A stretch of 12,192 nt of DNA from Thalassospiraceae bacterium (GTDB lineage Bacteria; Pseudomonadota; Alphaproteobacteria; Rhodospirillales; Magnetovibrionaceae). Location: the NCBI GenBank assembly GCA_030637205.1, contig DAOVVL010000026.1, positions 1 to 12,192 of the forward strand. The letters are read 5' to 3'. The translations under genes were made by a program, and so were the position numbers. The notes below the pieces were generated by a model. It saw only the letters and a list, made by a program, of their open reading frames with translations, did no database searches and was not told the origin of the DNA. Of the stretch, positions 1 through 5,210 are shown piece by piece (the first letter of the stretch is position 1; every line of letters begins with the position of its first letter).

Positions 1-779
1 CCCGGCCGCACCAACGCCGCCACCATGGGAAACGCCGCCGAAGATATGTCGCCCGGCACCGTGACATCGCGCGCCAGCAGTTCCGGCTGGCCGGCCAGCG
101 AAATGCGCCGCCCGCCATTGTGCGCTTCGACCTCAATATCGGCGCCAAAGTATCGCAACATATTTTCGCTATGGTCGCGGGTGGCGACAGGCTCGAACAC
201 GCGGGTGATGCCCGGCGCACTTAAACCGGCAAACAACATCGCCGATTTCACCTGTGCCGAGGCAACCTCCAGCGTGTGTTCGACCGGCAGCGCGGTGGCG
301 GTGCCGCTCACGGTCAGCGGCAGGCGCATATCTGACTTTTCACAACTGAAAGCGGCCCCCATCCGGGCCAGCGGATCGGTAACCCGGCCCATTGGCCGAG
401 ATGACAACGACGCATCGCCCACAAATGTCACTTCCAGCGGGTGGCCCGCCACCAGCCCCATCAGCAGTCTGGCCGCCGTTCCCGAATTGCCCATGTCCAG
501 CGGGTGCTCAGGCGCTTTCAGGCCACCGATGCCGACCCCTGTCACCCGCCAGTGGCCGGGCGCGATGTGCTCAATGGTGGCGCCCATGGCGGCCATGGCG
601 CTTGCCGTGGCCAGCACGTCCTCGCCTTCCAGCAGGCCCCGGATTTCAAGGGTGCCGATGGTGATCGCGCCTAACATCAGGGCGCGGTGCGAAATGGACT
701 TGTCGCCGGGCACGTTTATGCGACCTTCCAGTGCGTCGCTGGGTCCGGATACAAGCTTGCTGATCTGGGCTTTGGTCAC
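1..779 (-). CDS. aroA: 3-phosphoshikimate 1-carboxyvinyltransferase (EPSP synthase), N-terminal part
   Basis: EPSP synthase joins phosphoenolpyruvate to shikimate-3-phosphate in the cytoplasmic shikimate pathway. The minus-strand reading gives 259 complete codons; the C-terminal portion (the family is roughly 440 residues) lies beyond position 1. Visible motifs are VPGDKSISHRAL (about residues 23-34, with the substrate-binding Lys), GLLEGEDV (48-55), MGNSGTAARLL (96-106), RPMGRV, SAQVKSA and TRDHSENML. GDKS, SAQxxxK and RDHSE are class II (CP4-like) hallmarks. The residue matching E. coli Gly96 and CP4 Ala100 is Gly here (codon at 480-482). I chose GTG at 779 because this frame has a stop six codons upstream and no ATG, and AGGA sits 7 bases before the GTG. 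Divergent from the FYDLN gene, as is common in alphaproteobacteria; cmk and rpsA would be expected next, but that is inference. Confidence 0.96.
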   Translation of the reverse strand, partial: MTKAQISKLVSGPSDALEGRINVPGDKSISHRALMLGAITIGTLEIRGLLEGEDVLATASAMAAMGATIEHIAPGHWRVTGVGIGGLKAPEHPLDMGNSGTAARLLMGLVAGHPLEVTFVGDASLSSRPMGRVTDPLARMGAAFSCEKSDMRLPLTVSGTATALPVEHTLEVASAQVKSAMLFAGLSAPGITRVFEPVATRDHSENMLRYFGADIEVEAHNGGRRISLAGQPELLARDVTVPGDISSAAFPMVAALVRP

Positions 780-869
780 GCCAACATCCTGATTTCAAAA
801 CATAGTAGGGCGGCCGCAGCGGCCTTCACGGGATTTCTACCATGATTGAGGGTTTTTCGCGAAACCCGA

Positions 870-938
870 TTAACCCGGCCGGGCCCGGAGAAAAAACGCC
901 CAGGCGTTTTTTTCCTTTTGACAGCGGGTGCGGATCAT
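870..938 (-). other. Possible short leader ORF before aroA, spanning a terminator-like hairpin
   Basis: On the minus strand an ATG at 938 opens a 22-codon frame ending in TAA at 870-872, upstream of aroA. It includes the aromatic run NAWAFF, whose Trp and Phe codons lie in the arms of the hairpin at 891-912. No convincing Shine-Dalgarno precedes the ATG. Phe codons are expected wherever a T run is translated, so the aromatic residues may be chance. Recorded as a candidate attenuator peptide only. Confidence 0.15.
891..912. terminator. Terminator-like hairpin between divergent aroA and FYDLN genes
   Basis: AAAAAACGC (891-899) pairs with GCGTTTTTT (904-912) around a CCAG loop, giving a T run after the stem on both strands. 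No gene converges on it. It may insulate the two divergent transcripts, or act in a leader if one of them starts on its far side. The same spacer (780-1004) also holds a GGGTTT/AAACCC stem at 850-867. Confidence 0.6.
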
Positions 939-970
939 GGCACTTGGCTTAGTATAAGGACCGGCTTTAA

Positions 971-996
971 TATAATATGCATTTTATAACGGGAGG
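971..996 (+). promoter_or_regulatory. -10 box and ribosome binding site of the FYDLN gene
   Basis: A perfect TATAAT lies at 971-976 and GGGAGG at 991-996, the latter 8 bases before the GTG start at 1005. No good -35 sits at the right distance (CTTAGT at 948-953 would be 17 bases away). A consensus TTGACA at 918-923 is too far upstream to pair with this -10. The very short interval suggests a short leader. Confidence 0.45.
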
Positions 997-1004
997 ATCA
1001 CTTC

Positions 1005-1445
1005 GTGGGTAAACCTAAGCTCGGCGGCAAACATCTTTGTTCCAACTGCGAAACCCGCTTTTTCGATCTTGGAAAAAATCCGCCCGTGTGCCCCAAGTGC
1101 GCCACCGAAGCCCCGGTGATAAAACCCAAGCCGAAACCTAAAAAATCCAAGGCCGCTGAAAAGGCCGAACTGGCTGCAAAAATCCTTGCCGCAGATGCCG
1201 CGGCCGCGGCCAAGGAAAAAGAGGCCGAGGAAACTAAAGAAAAAGAAGAGCAAATCGACGGGGTCGAAGAAGGAACCGATATCGATGTCGACGAAAACGA
1301 TAACGACAACGACGACGACGACGAGCTTACAGAAGAATCCCAGGACAACGGCCTGATGGAAGAAACATCGGGGATTGTCGGCAATGAAGGCGATGGCATC
1401 TCAGAAGTCATGGACCACGTCGAGCCTGACAAGGACGCCTCTTAA
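1005..1445 (+). CDS. TIGR02300/FYDLN-acid family zinc-ribbon protein
   Basis: This 146-residue protein belongs to the uncharacterised FYDLN_acid family, known mainly from alphaproteobacteria. Residues 1-40 hold a zinc ribbon: CSNC at 12-15, FFDLGKNPPVCPKC at 19-32, so the four cysteines are C12, C15, C29 and C32. A basic proline/lysine stretch (about 36-50) follows. The rest is a low-complexity tail: first Ala/Lys/Glu-rich and probably helical (51-82), then strongly acidic with Asp/Asn runs (about 85-110). There is no signal peptide or membrane segment, so it is likely cytoplasmic. The family motif begins right at the GTG start, which has a strong GGGAGG. The order of zinc ribbon and acidic tail suggests binding to a nucleic acid or a basic protein, but no function is established. 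Confidence 0.9.
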   Translation: MGKPKLGGKHLCSNCETRFFDLGKNPPVCPKCATEAPVIKPKPKPKKSKAAEKAELAAKILAADAAAAAKEKEAEETKEKEEQIDGVEEGTDIDVDENDNDNDDDDELTEESQDNGLMEETSGIVGNEGDGISEVMDHVEPDKDAS

Positions 1446-1505
1446 ATTGCCATTTGCGGCTCGGCGCGCGGATTTTTCTTGCGCTCCACGCCCCGGCAAT
1501 TTAAG
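1441..1505 (+). repeat. 11-bp perfect inverted repeat at the FYDLN stop codon
   Basis: CTTAAATTGCC (1441-1451) and GGCAATTTAAG (1495-1505) are exact reverse complements across a 43-base loop. The left arm contains the TAA stop (1443-1445). Inside the loop GGC (1463-1465)/GCC (1490-1492) and GCGC (1466-1469)/GCGC (1481-1484) can stack further. No T run follows, so this is not a standard terminator; it could be a stabilising 3' end or a processed RNA. The remaining bases up to the tRNA (1506-1588) show nothing I can name. Confidence 0.45.
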
Positions 1506-1588
1506 TTCCCGACGCCTTGGGGCAAATGCCGGGCTAACGCTCAGGCCCCACACCCCAAGACCAAACACCTGACCCAAGTTTTATTTAA

Positions 1589-1664
<76 letters not shown>

Positions 1665-1669
1665 TTATT

Positions 1670-1702
1670 AAAACCCCCGCTGCTGATGCAGTGGGGGTTT
1701 TT
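1670..1702 (+). terminator. Strong intrinsic terminator of tRNA-Ala
   Basis: AAAACCCCC (1670-1678) pairs with GGGGGTTTT (1693-1701). The inner CTGC/GCAG arms (1680-1683, 1688-1691) continue the stem to a TGAT tetraloop, and T residues follow. It begins 6 bases after the tRNA CCA. The A run on the left means it could also work for the minus-strand kinase transcript. Confidence 0.9.
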
Positions 1703-1729
1703 ATTAGCGCGGGTCGCGCCTTGTTCATC

Positions 1730-1763
1730 ATGCCCCACGCGGCTAAAGCCGCTTCGGGGTTAA
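1730..1763. repeat. Hairpin repeat copy 1, at the kinase stop codon
   Basis: Two nested stems: outer CCCC (1733-1736)/GGGG (1756-1759), inner GCGGC (1739-1743)/GCCGC (1748-1752) with a TAAA loop. About 34 bases align with copy 2 at 2794-2827 in the same orientation. On the minus strand this hairpin starts directly after the kinase stop codon (1760-1762), so it could protect or end that mRNA. Confidence 0.6.
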
Positions 1764-2716
1764 GCCAAAACCCGGATCGCGCTTTTGCGGTGTTTGAAGG
1801 TCGCCGGTGTAAAGCCGTAACCATCGCCATCAATTTCAATTTCGCATGGCGGGTCTGCATCAATGTAAATTTCATCTGCCGCGAAATATTCAAAATCCGG
1901 TTCGTGAATGTGTCGCCCCGCGGCAATTTTGGGAAGCACGCGCACCAGCATATCGAGCTTGGCGCGCACCGGAACGATGGTCGCCATCATCTGGCCGTCA
2001 TCCGGTTTCAGCCCCGGTGCCAGCTTGACTGACCCGCCGCCAATGGTTTCAACGTTGGCAATCAGCACGGTCCATTTCTTTTCCTGCCAATCGTGATCGC
2101 CGCTTTGAAACCTGATCTTTGGCGGACGGTGGCCGATCAGCATGGAAACCATTGCCACGTTATAAGCCAGACGCCCGCCCAGCCAGCGCTTCATCCACGG
2201 CGTGGCCTTGCCGGCCGATGAAAATCCGATGTTGGCAAACATCATGGCGTATCGCCTGAGCGCGCCACCTGTGTTCCCTGTTGCCCCCCTTGGTGCTGCT
2301 TCGCAATCGATCTGGATCAGATCAAAGTATTGGGGAGTAGCGCGCGCCAGCGCATCCGCCGCATCTTGAAGCGTGAAAATTCCCAGCGCCCGGCACACAT
2401 CATTGCCAGCACCTGCGGGCACCACGGCCAAGGCCGGGACGTCGTCTTTGCTGGGGCCATCGGGGGCGTGGATACAATCCATGATGCCCGAGGCGGCCTC
2501 GCCAATGGTGCCATCGCCACCGACCACACAGATCGCCTGCCAACGTCCGCTGGCGGCGGCCTTGGCGGCCAGTGCGCGGGCATGACCGGGGGCATGGGTC
2601 AAGCCAATGGCGTCAGGCGATATGGGATCATCAAACAGGCGCTGGAAACGCTTCCACTGTTGCCACGTTTTACCCCCACAGCCGACGGGATTAACGATGA
2701 AAAAGGTATCGGTCAT
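1760..2716 (-). CDS. YegS/diacylglycerol kinase family lipid kinase
   Basis: A 318-residue member of the DAGK catalytic family, soluble enzymes that phosphorylate diacylglycerol or related lipids with ATP at the membrane face. From the chosen start, residues 5-16 read FFIVNPVGCGGK (the NPxxGxGK nucleotide loop), VVGGDGT lies at 64-70 (the family GGDGT signature) and VVPAGAGNDVCRALGI at 98-113 (the usual PxGxGNDxAR region, with Cys-Arg replacing Ala-Arg). The C-terminal half has the expected all-beta character (FANIGFSSAG, VLIANVETIGGG, CEIEIDGD). The reading frame could open at 2785, but the family fold starts at the ATG at 2716, which has a G-rich SD (rc of 2721-2727). It stands alone, divergent from hsp20, and is bracketed by two hairpin repeats. 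The exact lipid substrate cannot be read from sequence. Confidence 0.9.
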   Translation of the reverse strand: MTDTFFIVNPVGCGGKTWQQWKRFQRLFDDPISPDAIGLTHAPGHARALAAKAAASGRWQAICVVGGDGTIGEAASGIMDCIHAPDGPSKDDVPALAVVPAGAGNDVCRALGIFTLQDAADALARATPQYFDLIQIDCEAAPRGATGNTGGALRRYAMMFANIGFSSAGKATPWMKRWLGGRLAYNVAMVSMLIGHRPPKIRFQSGDHDWQEKKWTVLIANVETIGGGSVKLAPGLKPDDGQMMATIVPVRAKLDMLVRVLPKIAAGRHIHEPDFEYFAADEIYIDADPPCEIEIDGDGYGFTPATFKHRKSAIRVLA

Positions 2717-2793
2717 TTGTGCCCCCCGCGTGAGCCTAAACGCCCGCAATCGTTTAGGCCAGCGCCGGCCAAACCCGCATCGCAAATTCTTAA

Positions 2794-2827
2794 ATGCCGC
2801 ACGCGGCTTCGCCGCTTCGCGGGTAAA
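2794..2827. repeat. Hairpin repeat copy 2, upstream of the kinase
   Basis: Nested stems CCGC (2797-2800)/GCGG (2819-2822) and GCGGC (2803-2807)/GCCGC (2811-2815). Compared with copy 1, the outer stem has changed on both sides (CCCC/GGGG to CCGC/GCGG), so pairing is kept. It lies 78 bases before the kinase start and in the same orientation as copy 1. Confidence 0.6.
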
Positions 2828-2837
2828 TCACCAACAG

Positions 2838-2868
2838 TTGACAGCACCGGGGCTTAAGCCCACATAAT
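2838..2868 (+). promoter_or_regulatory. Candidate hsp20 promoter with a dyad in its spacer
   Basis: TTGACA (2838-2843, consensus) and CATAAT (2863-2868, one mismatch) are 19 bases apart. The spacer contains the perfect 12-bp palindrome GGGCTTAAGCCC (2850-2861). Transcription would start near 2875 and give a leader of about 118 bases, long enough for the structures at 2895-2983. Confidence 0.4.
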
Positions 2869-2896
2869 GGCCGGGGTTGACCCATCACCGAAAAGT

Positions 2897-2983
2897 GCCG
2901 CCTTGCGGGCTTGATTTTGATGGGGGTGCGCTTTTGACAAGCGGCCACGACCCCAATGCTCGCTCAGGTAATGGTTTGAGGAG
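2897..2983 (+). promoter_or_regulatory. ROSE-like RNA thermometer in the hsp20 leader
   Basis: Three stems can be drawn. First, GCCGC (2897-2901) with GCGGGC (2905-2910). Second, a long arm 2921-2955: TGGGG/CCCCA, GTG/CAC and CGCTT/AAGCG around a TTGAC loop. Third, CTCGCTCA (2959-2966) with TGAGGAG (2977-2983), which pairs completely if G2962 bulges out. The third stem contains TCGCT opposite the Shine-Dalgarno AGGA (2979-2982), matching the UYGCU-versus-SD arrangement with a bulged G that defines ROSE elements of alphaproteobacterial small heat-shock genes. Melting on heating would free the SD, 10 bases before the ATG at 2993. The pairings are seen directly; the thermometer role is inferred. 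Confidence 0.6.
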
Positions 2984-2992
2984 ACCCAGTGG

Positions 2993-3475
2993 ATGGTACG
3001 CAATATTTCTTTCAACAGCCCCTTTATGCTGGGCTTTGATCATCTGGAACAGATGCTTGAGCGTGCCGCCAAGGCATCGGGTGAAGGCTATCCGCCTTAC
3101 AACATCGAACAGACGGCTGAAAACAAGTTGCGCATCAGCCTGGCCGTGGCCGGCTTCACCATGGATGACCTTCAGGTGACCGTCGAAGACGCGCAACTGG
3201 TGGTGCGCGGCAAAGGCAGCGAGCAGGGTGACGGCCAGCGGGTGTTCATCCACCGTGGCATTGCCCAGCGCCAGTTTCAACGCAGCTTTGTGCTGGCCGA
3301 AGGCATAGAGATTTGCGGCGCGGAGTTGGATAACGGCCTCTTGCACATTGATCTGGAACGCCCCATCCACGAGCCGGAAGTGCGCACGGTTAAAATCGAG
3401 AACCGCAATGCGGACAAATCCGCGCTTGAGGGCAAAACCATCGATATCCACGCCAGCATCGATTCAAAAGGCTAG
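2993..3475 (+). CDS. Small heat-shock protein, Hsp20/IbpA family
   Basis: A 160-residue alpha-crystallin-type holdase that binds unfolding proteins in the cytoplasm without ATP and passes them to DnaK/ClpB. The short N-terminal arm (GFDHLEQMLERA, about 14-25) leads into YPPYNIEQ (33-40), the usual start of the domain in alphaproteobacterial class A sHSPs. The alpha-crystallin domain runs to about residue 125 and includes LAVAGF (50-55), the RxFxRSFVL strand (93-101) and the family signature AELDNGLLHIDLERP (110-124, the A-x-x-x-x-G-L motif). A tail of about 35 residues follows, in which VKI (133-135) may stand for the oligomerising I/V-x-I/V motif. GAGGAG (2978-2983) precedes the ATG and is buried in the predicted thermometer stem. 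DUF1150 follows 112 bases later. Confidence 0.95.
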   Translation: MVRNISFNSPFMLGFDHLEQMLERAAKASGEGYPPYNIEQTAENKLRISLAVAGFTMDDLQVTVEDAQLVVRGKGSEQGDGQRVFIHRGIAQRQFQRSFVLAEGIEICGAELDNGLLHIDLERPIHEPEVRTVKIENRNADKSALEGKTIDIHASIDSKG

Positions 3476-3587
3476 TCGCCCTGTAAATCCCCCCGTAACC
3501 CCACCAGCCGATTTCCGGCCATTTACGCTTTCTTCACACCCCCCGGCGTTTACTAATGCATCAGCACCGGGAAGGAGCATTAGAACG

Positions 3588-3833
3588 ATGACCCACGACC
3601 CGCAAGCCTTTGGCCCCTTCGGGCCTTCCGACGAACCCCACTGGCTGGCCCAGTTCGACCTCGCATCTTGGGGAATCGAAGACGTGGCCTACGTTAAGCC
3701 CCTAGAACAGGATGGCGAGACGAGTTATGGCATTTATGCCGCCGACGGGACCGAACTGGCCACCGTGGAAAGCCGTGACACGGCGATGATTACGGTACGC
3801 CAGAACGAACTGGAACCTCTCAGCGTACACTAG
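3588..3833 (+). CDS. DUF1150 family protein
   Basis: An 81-residue protein of the DUF1150 family, small alphaproteobacterial proteins of unknown function. The core reads LAQFDLASWGIEDVAYVKPL (about 20-39), then YGIYAADGTELATVESRDTAMITVRQNELEPLSVH to the C terminus. There is no signal peptide, membrane segment or cysteine, and the composition is acidic. GAAGGAG (3571-3577) lies 10 bases before the ATG. It shares strand with hsp20 and ends at a terminator, so the two are probably transcribed together. From memory this pairing recurs in alphaproteobacteria, which hints at a role in proteostasis or in controlling the chaperone; that is inference. Confidence 0.85.
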   Translation: MTHDPQAFGPFGPSDEPHWLAQFDLASWGIEDVAYVKPLEQDGETSYGIYAADGTELATVESRDTAMITVRQNELEPLSVH

Positions 3834-3884
3834 GGCGTGCGCCTGAACGTAAATGCCCACCCGGCGCACATGAACTGCGCAAAC

Positions 3885-3916
3885 AAAAACACGCCCTGAC
3901 AGGAGCGTGTTTTTTT
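3885..3916. terminator. Bidirectional terminator between DUF1150 and ptsN
   Basis: AAAAACACGC (3885-3894) pairs with GCGTGTTTTT (3905-3914). CCT/AGG extends the stem to a GAC loop with one bulged A (3904), and seven T follow on the plus strand. The A run on the left gives a U tract on the minus strand. It sits between two convergent genes and fits both. Confidence 0.9.
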
Positions 3917-3941
3917 ACTGAGCAGGTTTTGCGAAGCTTTA

Positions 3942-4406
3942 TTAAGCGGCGCGTGATGTGGCCGCTTCGGTCAACAGTGCGTAGAGCGCCTCGGCCTCTT
4001 CGGCGTCGCGCAATTTTTCACAGACCTTGCCATCACGAAGCAGGCGCGAAACCCGTGCCAGTGCCTTCAGATGATCGGCGCCGGCGGTTTCGGGGGCCAG
4101 CAGAAGAAAGATCAAATCAACCGGCTGTTCGTCAATGGCGCTGAAATCGATCGGCGTTTCAAGGCGCGCAAACACGCCATACAGGCGATCGATGTTGGCA
4201 AGCTTTCCGTGGGGAATGGCGATGCCATGACCGACACCGGTGGTGCCAAGGCGTTCGCGTTCCATCAATACATCAAAGATCGCGCGTTCATGTTGCGAGC
4301 TGATTTCTGCCGCTTTTTTGGCAAGTTCCTGCAGGGCCTGCTTTTTACTGCTGACGCGCAGTCCCGGAACAATGCATTCAAGCGTGATCAGGTCATTTAT
4401 TTCCAT
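3942..4406 (-). CDS. ptsN: Nitrogen PTS EIIA component (EIIA-Ntr)
   Basis: A 154-residue EIIA-Ntr, the last phosphoacceptor of the nitrogen phosphotransferase chain (PtsP to NPr to PtsN). It regulates partners such as potassium transport, sensor kinases and sigma-54-linked metabolism by protein contact. The PTS EIIA type-2 domain fills the protein. ERERLGTTGVGHGIAIPHGK (49-68) carries the phosphorylated His66. LIFLLLAPE and DHLKALARVSRLLRD are the other family blocks. The frame is open back to 4520, but the ATG at 4406 begins the family sequence and has AGGAG 9 bases upstream (rc of 4416-4420). A GTAGG/CCTAC hairpin (4421-4436) abuts that SD and could tune translation. It is 49 bases after hpf, the usual order in the rpoN cluster. 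Confidence 0.96.
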   Translation of the reverse strand: MEINDLITLECIVPGLRVSSKKQALQELAKKAAEISSQHERAIFDVLMERERLGTTGVGHGIAIPHGKLANIDRLYGVFARLETPIDFSAIDEQPVDLIFLLLAPETAGADHLKALARVSRLLRDGKVCEKLRDAEEAEALYALLTEAATSRAA

Positions 4407-4455
4407 TTTTTCGTGCTCCTGTAGGGCGTGACCTACTTTGAACTCTCTAAAACGT

Positions 4456-5028
4456 TTAGGCGCTGGCGGTGGTGGCCGGATCAATCCAGCCAACGTTGCC
4501 GTCGGTGCGCCGATACACAATGTTCAGGCCGCCGTGCGATCCGTTCTTGAACATCACCACGGGCAGATTTCCCAGATCAAGACGCATCACGGCTTCGCTG
4601 ACGCTAAGCGTTGCGATATCGTGAGGCATTTCTGCAATGATCGCGGGGTTTGCTTCTTCAGCCAGTTCTTCTTCGCCGCCGCTTTCCAGAATTGCATACT
4701 GGGCGGCAAAGAATTCGCCCGCGCCTTTCTGGTGATGGTTGACCAACTTGCGCTTGTAACGGCGAAGTTGTTTGGCGATGCGATCAAGCGCCTGATCAAA
4801 TGCTGGGTATGCGTCCGACGCTTCGGCGCTACCGTGAACGGTCAGGCTGCGTCCGGCGTGCACGGTGACTTCAACGTGAAAGAAGTCGTGCTGCGCCTTT
4901 GAGACGGTGACGGTTGCATCCAGTGCGCGATCGAAATACTTGGAAACGGTGTTGGCCAGATTGGTTTCAACGTGGCTGCGAAGTGAATCGCCAACATCCA
5001 TGTGTTTGCTGTTAACGGTAATATCCAT
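4456..5028 (-). CDS. hpf: Ribosome hibernation-promoting factor, long form
   Basis: A 190-residue HPF that binds the 30S decoding site in slow growth and, in its long form, dimerises 70S ribosomes into inactive 100S particles. Residues 1-105 are the S30AE domain (starting MDITVNSKHMDVGDSL, with the conserved YPAFDQALDRIAKQLRRYKRKL block near 74-95). An acidic linker (about 115-135) leads to a C-terminal dimerisation domain (about 140-186: SEAVMRLDLGNLPVVMFKN, GGLNIVYRRTDGNVGWIDP). The gammaproteobacterial HPF in the same locus lacks this second domain. The SD is modest (AAGGA about 12 bases before the ATG). Its 237-base upstream spacer contains a palindrome and a TATAAT, so hpf may have a promoter of its own besides read-through from rpoN. 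Confidence 0.95.
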   Translation of the reverse strand: MDITVNSKHMDVGDSLRSHVETNLANTVSKYFDRALDATVTVSKAQHDFFHVEVTVHAGRSLTVHGSAEASDAYPAFDQALDRIAKQLRRYKRKLVNHHQKGAGEFFAAQYAILESGGEEELAEEANPAIIAEMPHDIATLSVSEAVMRLDLGNLPVVMFKNGSHGGLNIVYRRTDGNVGWIDPATTASA

Positions 5029-5151
5029 ATGGGGTAGGAATCCTTAAAACGGGTAACGGCTTTTGTTTCTGCAGACCTTCAATTCGGGATATTCGGGTCC
5101 AGCTGTGTTCAGTTGAGTTTGTCCGGGCGAGGCGCTTGCGGGGACACTTGG

Positions 5152-5157
5152 ATTATA
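5152..5157 (-). promoter_or_regulatory. Candidate -10 box upstream of hpf
   Basis: The minus strand carries a perfect TATAAT here, about 124 bases before the hpf start. No -35 match lies 16-18 bases upstream (that position reads GGGCGG). It would need an activator or another sigma factor, or it may be chance. Confidence 0.3.
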
Positions 5158-5174
5158 CACCCTTTAAATCGGTC

Positions 5175-5210
5175 CCGCCCTTTGAAGTGGGCGGAACTTA
5201 AATCCGCCCA
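5175..5210 (-). promoter_or_regulatory. Palindrome and competing hairpins between rpoN and hpf
   Basis: TGGGCGGA (5188-5195) and TCCGCCCA (5203-5210) form a perfect 8-bp inverted repeat around a 7-base loop. A third arm CCGCCC (5175-5180) can instead pair with GGGCGG (5189-5194), so the two hairpins exclude each other. Neither is followed by a U tract on the minus strand. Possible roles are an operator for an hpf promoter, an mRNA switch or a weak 3' end for rpoN. Confidence 0.4.

Noticed and set aside
25..792. A 255-codon open frame on the plus strand over aroA
   Set aside because: It mirrors a clear EPSP synthase on the minus strand with intact catalytic motifs; the plus-strand translation shows no recognisable domain and is a GC-rich shadow.
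918..923. A consensus TTGACA upstream of the FYDLN gene
   Set aside because: At 16-18 bases downstream the sequence has no -10 match, and the nearby TATAAT at 971 is far too distant to pair with it.
937..952. A sigma-54 -24/-12 site starting at TGGCAC
   Set aside because: The GG element is present but no TTGC/GC follows at the required 10-base spacing.
998..1432. A Ser-rich minus-strand frame opposite the FYDLN gene
   Set aside because: The serine runs are simply the complement of the Asp/Glu-rich acidic tail; the plus-strand zinc ribbon and SD decide the strand.
2330..2857. A 175-codon plus-strand frame opposite the lipid kinase, running into the spacer
   Set aside because: Antisense to a conserved kinase, no SD, no known domain, and it overlaps the hairpin repeat and promoter-like boxes.
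2934..2957. A sigma-32-like promoter (TTGACA, 11 bases, CCCCAA) just before hsp20
   Set aside because: The spacer is shorter than the usual 13-15 and the same bases form a long stem. Kept only as the main rival to the thermometer reading, since a start here would remove most of the leader.
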